DNA from: JAICKN01 sp036489565
GTDB taxonomy: Bacteria; Acidobacteriota; Terriglobia; Terriglobales; Acidobacteriaceae
Length of the DNA stretch: 64,000 nt
Direction of reading: 5' to 3'
Assembly: GCA_036489565.1 (NCBI GenBank)
Contig: DASXFN010000119.1
Location: 20,011 to 84,010 of the forward strand
This document shows positions 17,777 to 27,006 of this stretch, piece after piece. The position numbers and the translations under genes are program-made. The notes beneath the pieces were generated by a model that was given only the letters and a program-made list of their open reading frames with translations, was not told the origin of the DNA and did not search any database. The number at the start of each line of letters is the position of its first letter. The stretch's first letter is position 1.

Positions 17777-18082
17777 TCACAGCCCCGGAAGCCCCATTCC
17801 ACCCAGCATGCCGCCCATAGTGGACTGCATGGACTCGTCAATTTTCTTGCCCGCAGCGTTCACGGCCGCGGCAACCAGGTCCTGAAGCATTTCTAGATCG
17901 CCAGCCTTGACTACTTCCGGATCAATTTTGATGTTCAACACTTGTTTCTTGCCATCCATTTTGACGGTGACGGAACCGCCGCCCGACGAGGCTTCCACGA
18001 CGGTCTCTTCCATCTTCTTCTGCAACACTTCATATTGCCGCTTGGCCTGCGACATTAATTCCTGGAGATTGAATCCGCCCAT
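17777..18082 (-). CDS. ybaB: YbaB/EbfC nucleoid-associated protein
   Basis: A 101-residue DNA-binding protein. The family pattern is clear: MGGFNLQELMSQAKRQYEVLQKK, a strand region GSVTVKMDGKKQVLNIKIDPE, then LEMLQDLVAAAVNAAGKKI. The C-terminal Met/Gly tail (STMGGMLGGMGLPGL) is also typical. It lies between dnaX and recR, with 28 and 62 bases to its neighbours, as in many bacteria. Confidence 0.97.
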   Translation of the reverse strand: MGGFNLQELMSQAKRQYEVLQKKMEETVVEASSGGGSVTVKMDGKKQVLNIKIDPEVVKAGDLEMLQDLVAAAVNAAGKKIDESMQSTMGGMLGGMGLPGL

Positions 18083-18110
18083 GGTTTACCTGCGCTCTTT
18101 GTTGGAATCG

Positions 18111-19964
18111 CTATTTTCTGTAATTTTTGTTGGAATTGTCCCTGTTCGCATAGTCAATGACAGTACGAATTTCGGCGCCAAACTTTTCCTTCATACGGCG
18201 CACGACCGGATCTTGTTCTACCCGCCCCCGGCCGCCATTGCCAGTGTTCGCGGCGCGCGTAACTGCTGCTGGGGAAGGAGCGGCACCAGGAATAATCCGC
18301 AGCCGGAGGGCTCTGCCCATGACCTCGCTGGCTTTCGCGATTATCAGACGCTTGGCATCCGCCCCGAGCGACATGTCAATGATGGTAGCTGAGGCCGCAA
18401 CCTTAATCACAAGTTCATTGCCTTCTACTATCCACTCGCCGATCTCCAGCATGGAGGCAAGCATGCGTTGACTGCCGTTCACGAGCGCTTCTAAAACAAT
18501 ATTGCGGACATCTTCTACGTTTCCGGCGGCTGCAACTGGAATTGCCGTCGGAATTTCCGGCTTGGGAATCTCGGGCGCAGGACTCTGTTCCATGACTGCC
18601 GCCGGTGCGGCTGATCCCATGACTATATTGGGTGCGGGGCTTGTTCCCGCAACCAGGCGCGGGCCGGATGCAACCGCGCTTTCAGAGAACTCAGCTTTGG
18701 GGCCACCCTTGCGCGCGGAATCCGCAGCGAAAGGAGAAACCTGCGGCGCTCGAGTTGGAGCCACTTCTGGTCGCCGCGTCGCCTCGGGAACAACTGACGG
18801 TTTCCGTGCAGTTTGAGGCGCGCTGGGAGTCGCCGTCGCTCCACTCAGCAATTGTTCCAAAGGAAGCAATCGCTGCGCATGCACCATCTTCAAGAGGCCA
18901 AGTTCCAAATGGAAGCGTTGCTCCTGCCGGTAGCCAAGCTCGTTGTGCGTGCGCAGCATGATTTGCAAATGCCGCGTCAGGTCTTCTTCACTGAACAACT
19001 CAGCGGTCCTTGCCGCGCGCTGCCGCTCATCACTTGAAATCTGCAGGAGGGGAGACTGTGCCCCTGCCACTTTAGCGACCATTGCATTCCGCAAAAAACG
19101 AACCATTTGCCGGGCAAAGTGCGTTGGACTGTGGCCTTCGGTGATTAATCGGTCCACAATCTTGAGCGCATCCTCGCTGGAGTTGTTACTGACCGCCAGC
19201 ATGATGTCTTCCATTACTCCGGATGGCGCGGCACCCACGAGTTCGCGCACCGATTCCGCGGTGAGCCTGCCAATGCTCGACGCAATTGCCTGATCTAGTA
19301 TCGACAGCGCATCGCGCATAGAACCGTCGCCCGCCTCGGAGAGCAAGGCAAGCGCGTCTTCGTCGGCTTCTATTCCTTCACGAGCCGCCAGGTCTTTTAA
19401 CTGGCCTAAAATTTCTTCAAAGCGCACGGCATGAAAGCTGAAGTGCTGACAGCGAGAGCGGATGGTCTGCGGAATATCTTCCGGCTGGGTGGTCGCCAGC
19501 ATAAAGACAACATGGCTCGGCGGTTCTTCCAGCGTTTTCAGTAGCGCATTAAAGGCCGCGTCCGTGATCTGGTGCGCTTCATCAAGGATATAAATCTTGA
19601 AACGGTCCCGCGCAGGACGGTAACGAGCCGCTTCGCGCAATTCGCGGATTTCATCAATGCCGCGATTGGTGGCCGCGTCAATCTCAATGACGTCCACGGA
19701 ATTCCCCGCGCGAATTTCAATGCACGAGTCGCACACGCCACAAGGCTCAGAGACAGGTTTGTCAGAAGAGCGGCAATTCAGCGCCATGGCCAAGATTCGG
19801 GCAATCGTCGTCTTTCCGATCCCGCGATGACCGCTGAAAATATAACCATGAGCGATGCGTCCCTGCTCAATGGCGTTCTTAAGCGTGCGGGTGACATGGT
19901 CCTGCCCAATGACTTCGGAGAACTTCTGCGGGCGGTACTTGCGGGCGAGAACCTGATAGCTCAT
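18111..19964 (-). CDS. dnaX: DNA polymerase III subunit gamma/tau
   Basis: A 617-residue clamp-loader ATPase. Walker A GHRGIGKTT lies at about 45-53, the zinc cysteines are in EPCGVCDSC, the DEAH-like Walker B is in YILDEAHQ and the sensor region in FMLATTQPEDIP. Ala/Pro-rich sequence from about 375 to 480 separates the AAA+ core from a C-terminal domain that would contact polymerase and helicase. The N-terminus MSYQVLARKYRPQKFSEVIGQ is the family start. It heads the dnaX-ybaB-recR group. Confidence 0.97.
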   Translation of the reverse strand: MSYQVLARKYRPQKFSEVIGQDHVTRTLKNAIEQGRIAHGYIFSGHRGIGKTTIARILAMALNCRSSDKPVSEPCGVCDSCIEIRAGNSVDVIEIDAATNRGIDEIRELREAARYRPARDRFKIYILDEAHQITDAAFNALLKTLEEPPSHVVFMLATTQPEDIPQTIRSRCQHFSFHAVRFEEILGQLKDLAAREGIEADEDALALLSEAGDGSMRDALSILDQAIASSIGRLTAESVRELVGAAPSGVMEDIMLAVSNNSSEDALKIVDRLITEGHSPTHFARQMVRFLRNAMVAKVAGAQSPLLQISSDERQRAARTAELFSEEDLTRHLQIMLRTHNELGYRQEQRFHLELGLLKMVHAQRLLPLEQLLSGATATPSAPQTARKPSVVPEATRRPEVAPTRAPQVSPFAADSARKGGPKAEFSESAVASGPRLVAGTSPAPNIVMGSAAPAAVMEQSPAPEIPKPEIPTAIPVAAAGNVEDVRNIVLEALVNGSQRMLASMLEIGEWIVEGNELVIKVAASATIIDMSLGADAKRLIIAKASEVMGRALRLRIIPGAAPSPAAVTRAANTGNGGRGRVEQDPVVRRMKEKFGAEIRTVIDYANRDNSNKNYRK

Positions 19965-20037
19965 GGCGTGGAGAACACCAGATTATACGTGAATAGGACG
20001 CGCAAAAAGCCACTCGCGGAGGGGAAATCTACGGAAG

Positions 20038-20718
20038 TCAGCCTCCCAACTTTGAGAGAAGTTCGGCATCGGTGCGGCGAATGTAGTTGGCTTCCAATTC
20101 TTCGGGCGAAACCAGCATGTGCGCCTGCATCTTTTTCCAGCCAAGCGCGGCAATCGCATCGGCATGTGGACAATCCACCTGGAGCACTTGTTTGCCTGCG
20201 GCGCGCGCCAGGTCAGCGATCCTAGCATCTGGAGTAACGACCAATGCGGAGGCCCGCGCGATGAATTCCTCGCGGGTACACAATTGCTCGTGGGCCGCAG
20301 AGGAAAGTATGGCCTCTGCTTCACCCGTTGCGTACTCTGCGATATAGATCTCGCCGCGTCCCGCTTCCAGGGCGGAAGTCACTCTCCCCGTTGTATTTGC
20401 CGCGGCCGCAACCGCCTCAAGCAACGAAATCGCTGCGATCGGCTTCCCAAGTATTTCCGCCAATGCCTTAATCGCAGCCAACCCAATGCGCAGCCCTGTA
20501 AACGAACCGGGGCCGCTGACCACCGCAAAGCCTTCGATGTCGCTCTTCGAGAGGCCCAGGCGTTTAAGCAAGGCGGCAATTTGCGGTATGAGCTGCGCCG
20601 AGAAGGTTCCACCTTCCAGCGCGGCTATGCCCAACACTTCGCAAGAAGATGGCGGTTCACACCGGGCCACCACGATGCTGCCGAATTTTCCTGAGGTGTC
20701 CGCAGCCAGAAGAAGCAT
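20038..20718 (-). CDS. tsaB: tRNA threonylcarbamoyladenosine biosynthesis protein TsaB
   Basis: A 226-residue ASKHA-fold partner of TsaD in making t6A at position 37 of ANN-decoding tRNAs. The family motifs are present: LLLAADTSGKFGSIVV at the N-terminus and GPGSFTGLRIGLAAIKALA at about residues 69-87. It starts two bases before the stop region of mce on the minus strand, so the two are probably cotranscribed. Confidence 0.95.
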   Translation of the reverse strand: MLLLAADTSGKFGSIVVARCEPPSSCEVLGIAALEGGTFSAQLIPQIAALLKRLGLSKSDIEGFAVVSGPGSFTGLRIGLAAIKALAEILGKPIAAISLLEAVAAAANTTGRVTSALEAGRGEIYIAEYATGEAEAILSSAAHEQLCTREEFIARASALVVTPDARIADLARAAGKQVLQVDCPHADAIAALGWKKMQAHMLVSPEELEANYIRRTDAELLSKLGG

Positions 20719-20720
20719 GA

Positions 20721-21134
20721 TTAGTGAGCGTCCTCGACCAGTTCAAGAAGCACGCCGCCGGCGCTGGAAGGATGCACGAAAATATAGTGATGTCCGCCAG
20801 CCCCAATTTTAATTTCCTTCGAAACCAGCCGGACACCATCCTGCTGAAGTTTGCCGACCACCGCCTCGAGATTGGGAACACGCAGGCAAATGTGATGAAG
20901 ACCCTCGCCTCGTTTTGCGATAAATCGTGCAATCACGGACTCTTCCGAAGTCGGCTCCAGCAACTCAATCCGGGCGCCCTCAAGCGAAACCATCACCAGG
21001 CGCACCTGCTCAGCTTTTATTGTTTCTTCGGCGGACAAGGTGAGCCCAAGTTTCTCGTAAATTCCTTTGGCGGTCTTAAGCGAATTCACAGCGATCCCGA
21101 GATGATCGAGCGCGAAATCGGTTTTCATGTTCAC
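20721..21134 (-). CDS. mce: Methylmalonyl-CoA epimerase
   Basis: A 137-residue vicinal-oxygen-chelate protein that interconverts (R)- and (S)-methylmalonyl-CoA. The metal ligands are visible: His in LDHLGIAVNS, His in GEGLHHICLRV and the C-terminal Glu in GGVLLELVED. Its start overlaps the meaB stop by 4 bases. The pairing with meaB points to a propionyl-CoA/methylmalonyl-CoA pathway. The mutase itself is outside the window. Confidence 0.95.
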   Translation of the reverse strand: MNMKTDFALDHLGIAVNSLKTAKGIYEKLGLTLSAEETIKAEQVRLVMVSLEGARIELLEPTSEESVIARFIAKRGEGLHHICLRVPNLEAVVGKLQQDGVRLVSKEIKIGAGGHHYIFVHPSSAGGVLLELVEDAH

Positions 21135-22075
21135 AGGGCCTTCGCGATCTCTTCAATCAATGAATATGGGTCACGTTTGTGTGCGGCAATCTCAGCCGCA
21201 TACTGGTTGAGTTTCTCATCGCTGAGCTGGGTACGAGCTTTTGCCATTAGGGAATCGCGCAGCATTTCGAGCAGGCGTGTTTGCCAATTATGCGCTTTCC
21301 GACGCGCAAGAAAATCATGGCCTTTCATATGATCCTCAAATTTTTGTATCTCGATGGCAAGTTCTGCGATGCCTTGGCTGGAACTGGCCACCGTCTTCAC
21401 GATGGGGGGTGCCCAATCATCCGAGCGAGCGGCCAGGGATTGCAAAGCTCGTATCTCGCGTTCGACCCGCTCGGCGCCTTCGTGGTCGCTCTTGTTGATG
21501 ACAAAGATGTCGGCGATTTCCATGATTCCTGCCTTGATGCTTTGCACGTCATCACCCATGCCCGGCACCAGAATTACTACCGTGACGTCGGCAAGCCGGA
21601 CGATATCCACTTCATCCTGGCCCACGCCGACCGTTTCCACCAGAATCAAATCGCGGCCCGACGCGTCGAGCACAGTGGCAATGTCGGCGGTGGCAGATGC
21701 TAATCCCCCCAACGATCCTCGCGTGGCCATGCTGCGGATGTAAATCGCCGGGTCTGCGAAATGACGCTGCATGCGGATGCGGTCGCCGAGAATCGCGCCT
21801 CCGGAATAAGGGCTGGTCGGGTCCACGGCGATAATGCCGATGTGGTGGTCCTGTTTCCTGTAATGCAGCGCCAACTGATCTACCAACGTGCTCTTGCCAG
21901 CTCCAGGGGCCCCGGTCAGGCCGATCGTGCGGGCGCGGCCTGTGTGCGGGAAAAGTGCTTTCAGTAATTGCAGCCAGCCGTCGGCGCGATTTTCTACTAG
22001 ACTAATTGCCCGCGCCAGAGAGCGGGCATCGCCCGCGCGGACTTTTTGGACCAGAGAGTGAATAAGTTCTTCCAA
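21131..22075 (-). CDS. meaB: Methylmalonyl-CoA mutase-associated GTPase MeaB
   Basis: A 314-residue G3E-type GTPase that protects and loads the B12-dependent mutase. The P-loop GAPGAGKST is at about 55-63, with VDPTSPYSGGAILGDRIRM and VETVGVGQDEVDI following, and NKSDHEGA as the guanine-specificity motif. C-terminal helices finish the protein. It is first in the minus-strand run and overlaps mce. Confidence 0.96.
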   Translation of the reverse strand: MEELIHSLVQKVRAGDARSLARAISLVENRADGWLQLLKALFPHTGRARTIGLTGAPGAGKSTLVDQLALHYRKQDHHIGIIAVDPTSPYSGGAILGDRIRMQRHFADPAIYIRSMATRGSLGGLASATADIATVLDASGRDLILVETVGVGQDEVDIVRLADVTVVILVPGMGDDVQSIKAGIMEIADIFVINKSDHEGAERVEREIRALQSLAARSDDWAPPIVKTVASSSQGIAELAIEIQKFEDHMKGHDFLARRKAHNWQTRLLEMLRDSLMAKARTQLSDEKLNQYAAEIAAHKRDPYSLIEEIAKAL

Positions 22076-22412
22076 GCCGTTCAGTGTAAAGCATGTAGGG
22101 AAGGAGGCCGAAATTTCTCCCAGAATAAAGTAGAAGATTTAGTAGAAACGTAGCGTTGAAATAAGGTAAGCCAAGTTGACTGCCAGCATATTCGCGCTCC
22201 TACCGGCATTGACTGCCCATGGCCGCCAGAGATACCCTAATCGCAATGGTTTTGCTTGCGCCTTGCGAGCGAGCATCTCGGGAAGTTCCACCTCCAGAAA
22301 TGAAGAATATCTTGCGCGAAAAAGAGGGCACACGTTCGCCTGTGACCGACGCAACGTATGGGAACAGATCGCTTAGCAATGGCCATGGAGAGGACGAGCC
22401 TTAGAATATCGA
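22076..22412. other. Intergenic region between meaB and phoH
   Basis: A 337-base stretch between divergent genes. Short open frames exist on both strands (up to 71 codons), but none shows a ribosome-binding site with protein-like composition. A GGAGAGGACGAG box near 22390-22401 serves phoH. I see no hairpin or RNA gene. Confidence 0.5.
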
Positions 22413-23465
22413 ATGAAAAAAAGTATTGAGATCAGTCCCAACATCGAAGCCCTGTTTGGCACGCGGGACGAAAATCTGCACGTGCTGGAAGATGGTTTGA
22501 ACATCAATATTGATTTGCGGTCGGATGCCATCGACCTCGAAGGTACTCCTCAGGACGTGGGCCGGGCCGAGCAAATCTTTGCCGACTACGAGCATTTGCA
22601 GCGCTCCGGATTCACCTTCCAGAACGGTGATTTGAACAGCATGCTGCGTGTGCTGGTCGCCGACCCCCAAGTGACGTTGCGAAGCCTGGCTGAGGCTGGC
22701 CGCCAGCGCTCCTTTGGCCGCCGCACAGTGCAGCCCAAGGGCTTGAACCAAAGGCGATATTTGGAAGCGATTGAAGCGCACGACATGGTTTTTGGCATTG
22801 GTCCGGCGGGTACGGGGAAGACTTACCTGGCGGTTGCCATGGCAATCTCTGCACTGCTGGCAAAGCGCGTGAACCGCATTATTCTTGCTCGCCCCGCGGT
22901 TGAGGCAGGCGAGCGGTTAGGATTTCTCCCCGGTTCGCTGCAGGAAAAGATTGATCCTTACCTGCGCCCTCTGTACGACGCGCTCTATGAAATGCTCGAG
23001 CCCGAGAAGGTAGATCGTTATCTGGAAAAAAATGTGATTGAGATTGCGCCTATCGCCTTCATGCGTGGCCGGACATTGAATGATTCGTTCGTGATCTTGG
23101 ACGAAGCGCAGAACACGACTTCCGAGCAGATGAAAATGTTCCTGACTCGCCTGGGATTCAACTCAAAGGCGGTGATCACCGGAGACATTACTCAGATTGA
23201 TTTGCCCAATGCCCGCCGCAGCGGTTTGGTGGAAGCCATGGACGTTCTGAAAAAAGTTGAGGGCCTCGCCTTCGTTCATTTCGATGAAGGGGATGTTGTG
23301 CGCCATCATCTGGTGCAGCGAATCATCCGCGCCTACGATGACCACAAATCGCACGCGGCGGAGGAACAAATGTCGTTGTTGGACGTGCGCACTCTTACGA
23401 ATGAAAAGACGAAGGACGGCGGGAAGGATTCCGTTCGACTTTTAGAAACGAATACGAAGGAATAA
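22413..23465 (+). CDS. phoH: PhoH-family ATPase
   Basis: A 350-residue P-loop ATPase of the PhoH/YbeZ type, linked in other bacteria to RNA metabolism and usually next to ybeY, as here. Walker A GIGPAGTGKTYLAV is near residue 128 and Walker B FVILDEAQNTT near 228, with RTVQPKGLNQRRYLEAI before the core. The N-terminal ~100 residues resemble a KH-like region. An apparent terminator follows the stop. Confidence 0.96.
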   Translation: MKKSIEISPNIEALFGTRDENLHVLEDGLNINIDLRSDAIDLEGTPQDVGRAEQIFADYEHLQRSGFTFQNGDLNSMLRVLVADPQVTLRSLAEAGRQRSFGRRTVQPKGLNQRRYLEAIEAHDMVFGIGPAGTGKTYLAVAMAISALLAKRVNRIILARPAVEAGERLGFLPGSLQEKIDPYLRPLYDALYEMLEPEKVDRYLEKNVIEIAPIAFMRGRTLNDSFVILDEAQNTTSEQMKMFLTRLGFNSKAVITGDITQIDLPNARRSGLVEAMDVLKKVEGLAFVHFDEGDVVRHHLVQRIIRAYDDHKSHAAEEQMSLLDVRTLTNEKTKDGGKDSVRLLETNTKE

Positions 23466-23481
23466 CGCCTGCGGATAATTG

Positions 23482-23505
23482 AGAGGGCCATTGAGGCCCT
23501 CTTTT
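23482..23505 (+). terminator. Hairpin terminator between phoH and ybeY
   Basis: AGAGGGCC / GGCCCTCT (8-base perfect stem, 5-base loop) followed by TTTT, 16 bases after the phoH stop. It implies that ybeY has at least partly separate transcription or attenuated read-through. Confidence 0.8.
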
Positions 23506-23550
23506 ATATTTATTGAAGTGTGTGCTGGCCTTAGCGGCAGGGAAGAAAAT

Positions 23551-24114
23551 TTGATCGTTTTCAGAAAACAAGTCGTGGGCATGAACGAACAGGCATTGGC
23601 TCGATTCGTCGTTCGGGCGCGCAACGCCATCAAGCTCCGCGGAACGGTCACAGTACTCATTACCGGCAACGCGGAGATGAAAAAGTTAAACCTTTGCTTC
23701 AGGAATAAGAACAAAGCTACAGATGTATTGTCATTTACCGCAGCTCTTTATCCGAACAATGATATTGCGGGCGATGTGGCGATATCCGTGGAGATTGCCC
23801 GGGAAAATGCGAAAAATCTTGGTCACGCGGTTTCCGACGAAATCAAAATCCTTATACTTCATGGAATCCTGCATCTGGCAGGTTACGATCACGAAACGGA
23901 CCAGGGCGAGATGGCGGCGAAGGAACATCGTTTGCGGAAGGTGTTGCGTTTGCCGGTAACGCTGATCGAGAGGAACGAGGCGGTACCTCAGCGTTCTCAT
24001 AAAAAGAGGAAGAAGACTTTGAAAAAAGAGAAAAGGACGGCAGCAGTCGCCGGTAAGACGCTGCTGTTGTCGCGCAGGGCAAAGCAGGGAACAGGCAAAA
24101 AACGCCGCTCATGA
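23551..24114 (+). CDS. ybeY: Endoribonuclease YbeY with basic C-terminal tail
   Basis: A 187-residue metalloprotein for rRNA maturation and ribosome quality control. The zinc motif LHGILHLAGYDHE is complete (three His). The frame is open back to 23479, but that part overlaps the terminator hairpin. TTG at 23551 behind AGGGAAGA gives a family-like N-terminus (LIVFRKQVVGMNEQALARF). The last ~50 residues form a Lys/Arg-rich tail (KKRKKTLKKEKR and later basic stretches), longer than in typical YbeY, possibly for RNA binding. The stop overlaps the next start by 4 bases. Confidence 0.92.
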   Translation: MIVFRKQVVGMNEQALARFVVRARNAIKLRGTVTVLITGNAEMKKLNLCFRNKNKATDVLSFTAALYPNNDIAGDVAISVEIARENAKNLGHAVSDEIKILILHGILHLAGYDHETDQGEMAAKEHRLRKVLRLPVTLIERNEAVPQRSHKKRKKTLKKEKRTAAVAGKTLLLSRRAKQGTGKKRRS

Positions 24115-25367
24115 ACTACGCCATTGCAGCCTCGCTGTTTTTATTGCTGGGATTATTGACGCTCGTCTCCTATGTGGAGCGCCTATACAGCGAACTGGGC
24201 AAATTCCTCTCCCGGGAATTTCAGGACAACATTGACGTATTCGAACAGCAGATCGAGCCTCGCCTGGGCGTAAGCCGCGTGCGCGCGTCGCTTTCTATGG
24301 CCGTGCTCACCCAGTTGACGATGGCGGCCATCGCCATGTTGGTTGGTTTCGCAATTTTCCGCGAATATCCCTGGACTGCGGAAGAGGTGTTACAAGCGAT
24401 TCTGAGCCTCATCCTCATCGTTATCGTTTTCAATCGTTTTTTGCCTTTTGTCTTCTTTTCCCGCACCACGGGAACATGGCTTACTCGCTGGGCGCTGTTT
24501 GTGCGTTTGCTTATCTATCTTGTGCTCCCGGTCACGCTGGTGCTTGGTTTCCTGCAATCCGTTGCATCGCTCACCAAGGAACATGCGGAAGCGCAACCTG
24601 AGACCCAGGCCCAGGCCGTTGACGCGTTACTGGAAGCCGGCCGCGAAGAAGGAATTCTGGACGGTACAAACCGCGACCTGATCCAATCGGTGATGGAATT
24701 CGGCGAGAAAACCGTGCGCGAAGCAATGAAACCGCGGCCTGAAATTTTCGCGGTCCCAGCGCATACAACACTCGAGCAATTCATCAATCTGCTGCGAACC
24801 AACCCTTACAGCCGCGTTCCGGTTTACAGCGGAACAATCCACAACATTAAAGGCATTGTTTTCACGCAGGATGTATTGCAGGTTCCTGACAGCGAGGCGC
24901 AAGCGCGCACCGTGGAAACCCTCATGCGCCGCGATGTGTATTTCGTGCCAGAAAGTAAATTGGGCAGCTACCTTCTTAGAGAGATGCAGAAGAAAAATCT
25001 TCGCATGGCCATTGTTGTGGACGAATACGGAGGCGTGGCCGGTCTTGTAACCATTGAAGATCTCATTGAAGAAATTGTTGGAGAGATCAGCGATGAGCAC
25101 GAAAAGACGCAAATCGTGCGGGAAAACGACCACTCTTATGTGGTTGCCGGCAACGTGGACATTGACCGCCTGGCGGAACTATTCGGGGTCCGCCCGGAAG
25201 GAAAAGAGTCCGCGACCGTGGCAGGATTGGTGAGCGAGTTGGCTGGACGCATCCCCCGCAAAGGGGACATGGTGGAAGAAGATGGATTGCGTTTTGAAGT
25301 TTTGGACTCCACCGAACGGCGCGTGGAACGCGTACGAATCTCAACGGTCGAGCCTAAGCTGATATAA
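24111..25367 (+). CDS. HlyC/CorC-type membrane protein with CBS domains
   Basis: A 418-residue protein. The N-terminal 165 residues hold about four hydrophobic segments, but they lack the usual CNNM/DUF21 AEFAL-like motif, so the membrane domain is divergent. Two CBS domains follow (VREAMKPRPEIFAVPAHTTL and RDVYFVPESKLGSYLL ... VVDEYGGVAGLVTIEDL), then a CorC_HlyC domain (VVAGNVDIDRLAELFGV). Relatives are proposed metal-ion exporters or regulators. It overlaps ybeY by 4 bases and precedes era, a common grouping (phoH-ybeY-corC-era). Confidence 0.9.
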   Translation: MNYAIAASLFLLLGLLTLVSYVERLYSELGKFLSREFQDNIDVFEQQIEPRLGVSRVRASLSMAVLTQLTMAAIAMLVGFAIFREYPWTAEEVLQAILSLILIVIVFNRFLPFVFFSRTTGTWLTRWALFVRLLIYLVLPVTLVLGFLQSVASLTKEHAEAQPETQAQAVDALLEAGREEGILDGTNRDLIQSVMEFGEKTVREAMKPRPEIFAVPAHTTLEQFINLLRTNPYSRVPVYSGTIHNIKGIVFTQDVLQVPDSEAQARTVETLMRRDVYFVPESKLGSYLLREMQKKNLRMAIVVDEYGGVAGLVTIEDLIEEIVGEISDEHEKTQIVRENDHSYVVAGNVDIDRLAELFGVRPEGKESATVAGLVSELAGRIPRKGDMVEEDGLRFEVLDSTERRVERVRISTVEPKLI

Positions 25368-25391
25368 AAGATAGTAGTTCGAATCTACTTC

Positions 25392-26339
25392 ATGCCATTT
25401 CATTCTGGTTTTGTCTGTATCATCGGCCGTCCCAACGCAGGGAAGTCAACCCTGCTGAACACGCTTGTTAAGCAAAAGCTGGCCATAGTCAGTCCCAAGC
25501 CGCAGACCACGCGCAACCGCATTCTCGGAATCGTCAATGTGCCGAAACAAAAAGGACGGAGCGAGGGGCAGATCGTACTCATTGATACCCCCGGCGTTCA
25601 TAAGCCAGATAGTTCATTGGGCAAGAAGATGATGACCGAGGTCCACGAGGCGCTCGAGCGATGCGACCTGATTCTTTTGCTCGTGGACGCCGCGAAAAAG
25701 CCTGATCCCCAGGATAAGTTTGTTCATAGCCTGGTAAAGCGATCGGGTACCCCAGTTTTTCTCTTGCTGAATAAGGTGGACATCATCCGCGGCGATAAGC
25801 AAAAACTTTTGCCATTAATTGATTCCTTCCGCACCAGCCTCGACTTTAAGGAAGTCATTCCTCTTTCCGCCCGCACCGGAGATGGCATTGATGTACTGCT
25901 CAAGGAAATCATCAACCTACTTCCTTCCGGGCCGCACCATTTTCCCGAAGATCAAGTGACCGATCAGCCCATCCGATTTATGTGCGCTGAAGTCATTCGC
26001 GAACAGCTTCTATTTGCTACCAACGAAGAAGTCCCCCACGCGACTACCGTTGGCATTGACCAATTTGAAGAGAAGCCGCGCCTCACGCGAATTGCCGCCA
26101 CCATTTATTGCGAGCGTGAAGGGCAAAAGCGCATCTTGATTGGCAAGCAGGGACAGATGCTTAAAAAGATCGGTACCGCCGCGCGGCTGCAAATTGAGAA
26201 GATGCTCGACCACAAAAAGGTATTTCTGGAACTGTTCGTAAAGGTGAGTCCGGGGTGGCGCAATTCCCGTATTTTTGTGGAAGAATTAGATTGGCGAGCC
26301 CAATTTAATCCACTAACTATTCTTGATTCAAAGAGTTAG
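25392..26339 (+). CDS. era: GTPase Era
   Basis: A 315-residue GTPase for 30S ribosome assembly. G1 is GRPNAGKST (residues 12-20), G3 DTPGVH and G4 NKVD. The C-terminal KH domain carries LIGKQGQMLKKIGTAAR, the 16S rRNA 3'-end binding part. A short insertion (VPKQKGRSEG) sits between G2 and G3. It lies 24 bases after the CBS protein. Confidence 0.97.
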   Translation: MPFHSGFVCIIGRPNAGKSTLLNTLVKQKLAIVSPKPQTTRNRILGIVNVPKQKGRSEGQIVLIDTPGVHKPDSSLGKKMMTEVHEALERCDLILLLVDAAKKPDPQDKFVHSLVKRSGTPVFLLLNKVDIIRGDKQKLLPLIDSFRTSLDFKEVIPLSARTGDGIDVLLKEIINLLPSGPHHFPEDQVTDQPIRFMCAEVIREQLLFATNEEVPHATTVGIDQFEEKPRLTRIAATIYCEREGQKRILIGKQGQMLKKIGTAARLQIEKMLDHKKVFLELFVKVSPGWRNSRIFVEELDWRAQFNPLTILDSKS

Positions 26340-26420
26340 GATTTGCATTACTCTGGTTTCCGGGTTTTGGATACTGTCGTGATATAGCCACTGCCGTGCG
26401 CCGTTAATAGACTTGAGTGC

Positions 26421-26894
26421 ATGGCATCCGCTGCAGTGGCAAAGTATGTATCTTCAAATCAGCCGTTGGCTCTAAGCACCGAGGGCGAAAACGTGATTTT
26501 TAAATTGAGTGTCACCCTGGCCGCAGATTGTAAAGCCGTGGATCCGGTGGTGGACGGCATTATGCACATGGTTCGCCAGATGCATTGTTCCGCCGGTAAA
26601 GAAGATGCCATCCAGATCGCCCTTTCCGAGGCGCTGGCGAATGCCGTCGTCCATGGCGCGCATGCAGACGTTAGGAAGAAAATTGAATGCGAAGTTTCCT
26701 GTGATAAGACCCATGGCGTGCTGATTACGGTCCGTGATCCGGGACGGGGTTTTGACCCCGCAAGGCTGCCCAGCCCGGTCACGGGAGAAAATCTCTATGC
26801 GCAGCACGGGCGTGGAATCTATCTCATCAACCAACTAATGGATGAAGTGAAGTTCCTGAAAAATGGCGCTGAAATCAGGATGTTGAAGCGGTAA
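26421..26894 (+). CDS. RsbW-like serine kinase / anti-sigma ATPase
   Basis: A 157-residue stand-alone GHKL ATPase. The N box reads IALSEALANAVVHGAH, the G1 box VRDPGRGFDP and the G2 region GRGIYLINQLMDEV, as in RsbW/SpoIIAB-type kinases. These phosphorylate STAS antagonists or bind sigma factors. No STAS partner, phosphatase or sigma gene lies next to it, so its target is unknown. About 25 extra residues precede the core. Confidence 0.88.
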   Translation: MASAAVAKYVSSNQPLALSTEGENVIFKLSVTLAADCKAVDPVVDGIMHMVRQMHCSAGKEDAIQIALSEALANAVVHGAHADVRKKIECEVSCDKTHGVLITVRDPGRGFDPARLPSPVTGENLYAQHGRGIYLINQLMDEVKFLKNGAEIRMLKR

Positions 26895-27006
26895 GCCTCG
26901 GGTCCAATCTCCTGGATCATCTGCCTTCGAATCCGCCGTGTTACTCGTAAGATCACCCACCGTAAATGCCGATTCGATTTCCGAAAAATCGTTGTAGTGT
27001 AAGTCC

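Noticed and set aside
22139..22354. 71-codon minus-strand frame before phoH
   Set aside because: There is no Shine-Dalgarno sequence and no recognisable domain, so I left it out.
25373..25389. AGTAG-TTCGAAT-CTACT, which looks like a tRNA T-arm, just before era
   Set aside because: The 60-70 bases upstream are the end of the CBS-domain gene and do not fold into acceptor, D or anticodon arms, so it is not a tRNA.
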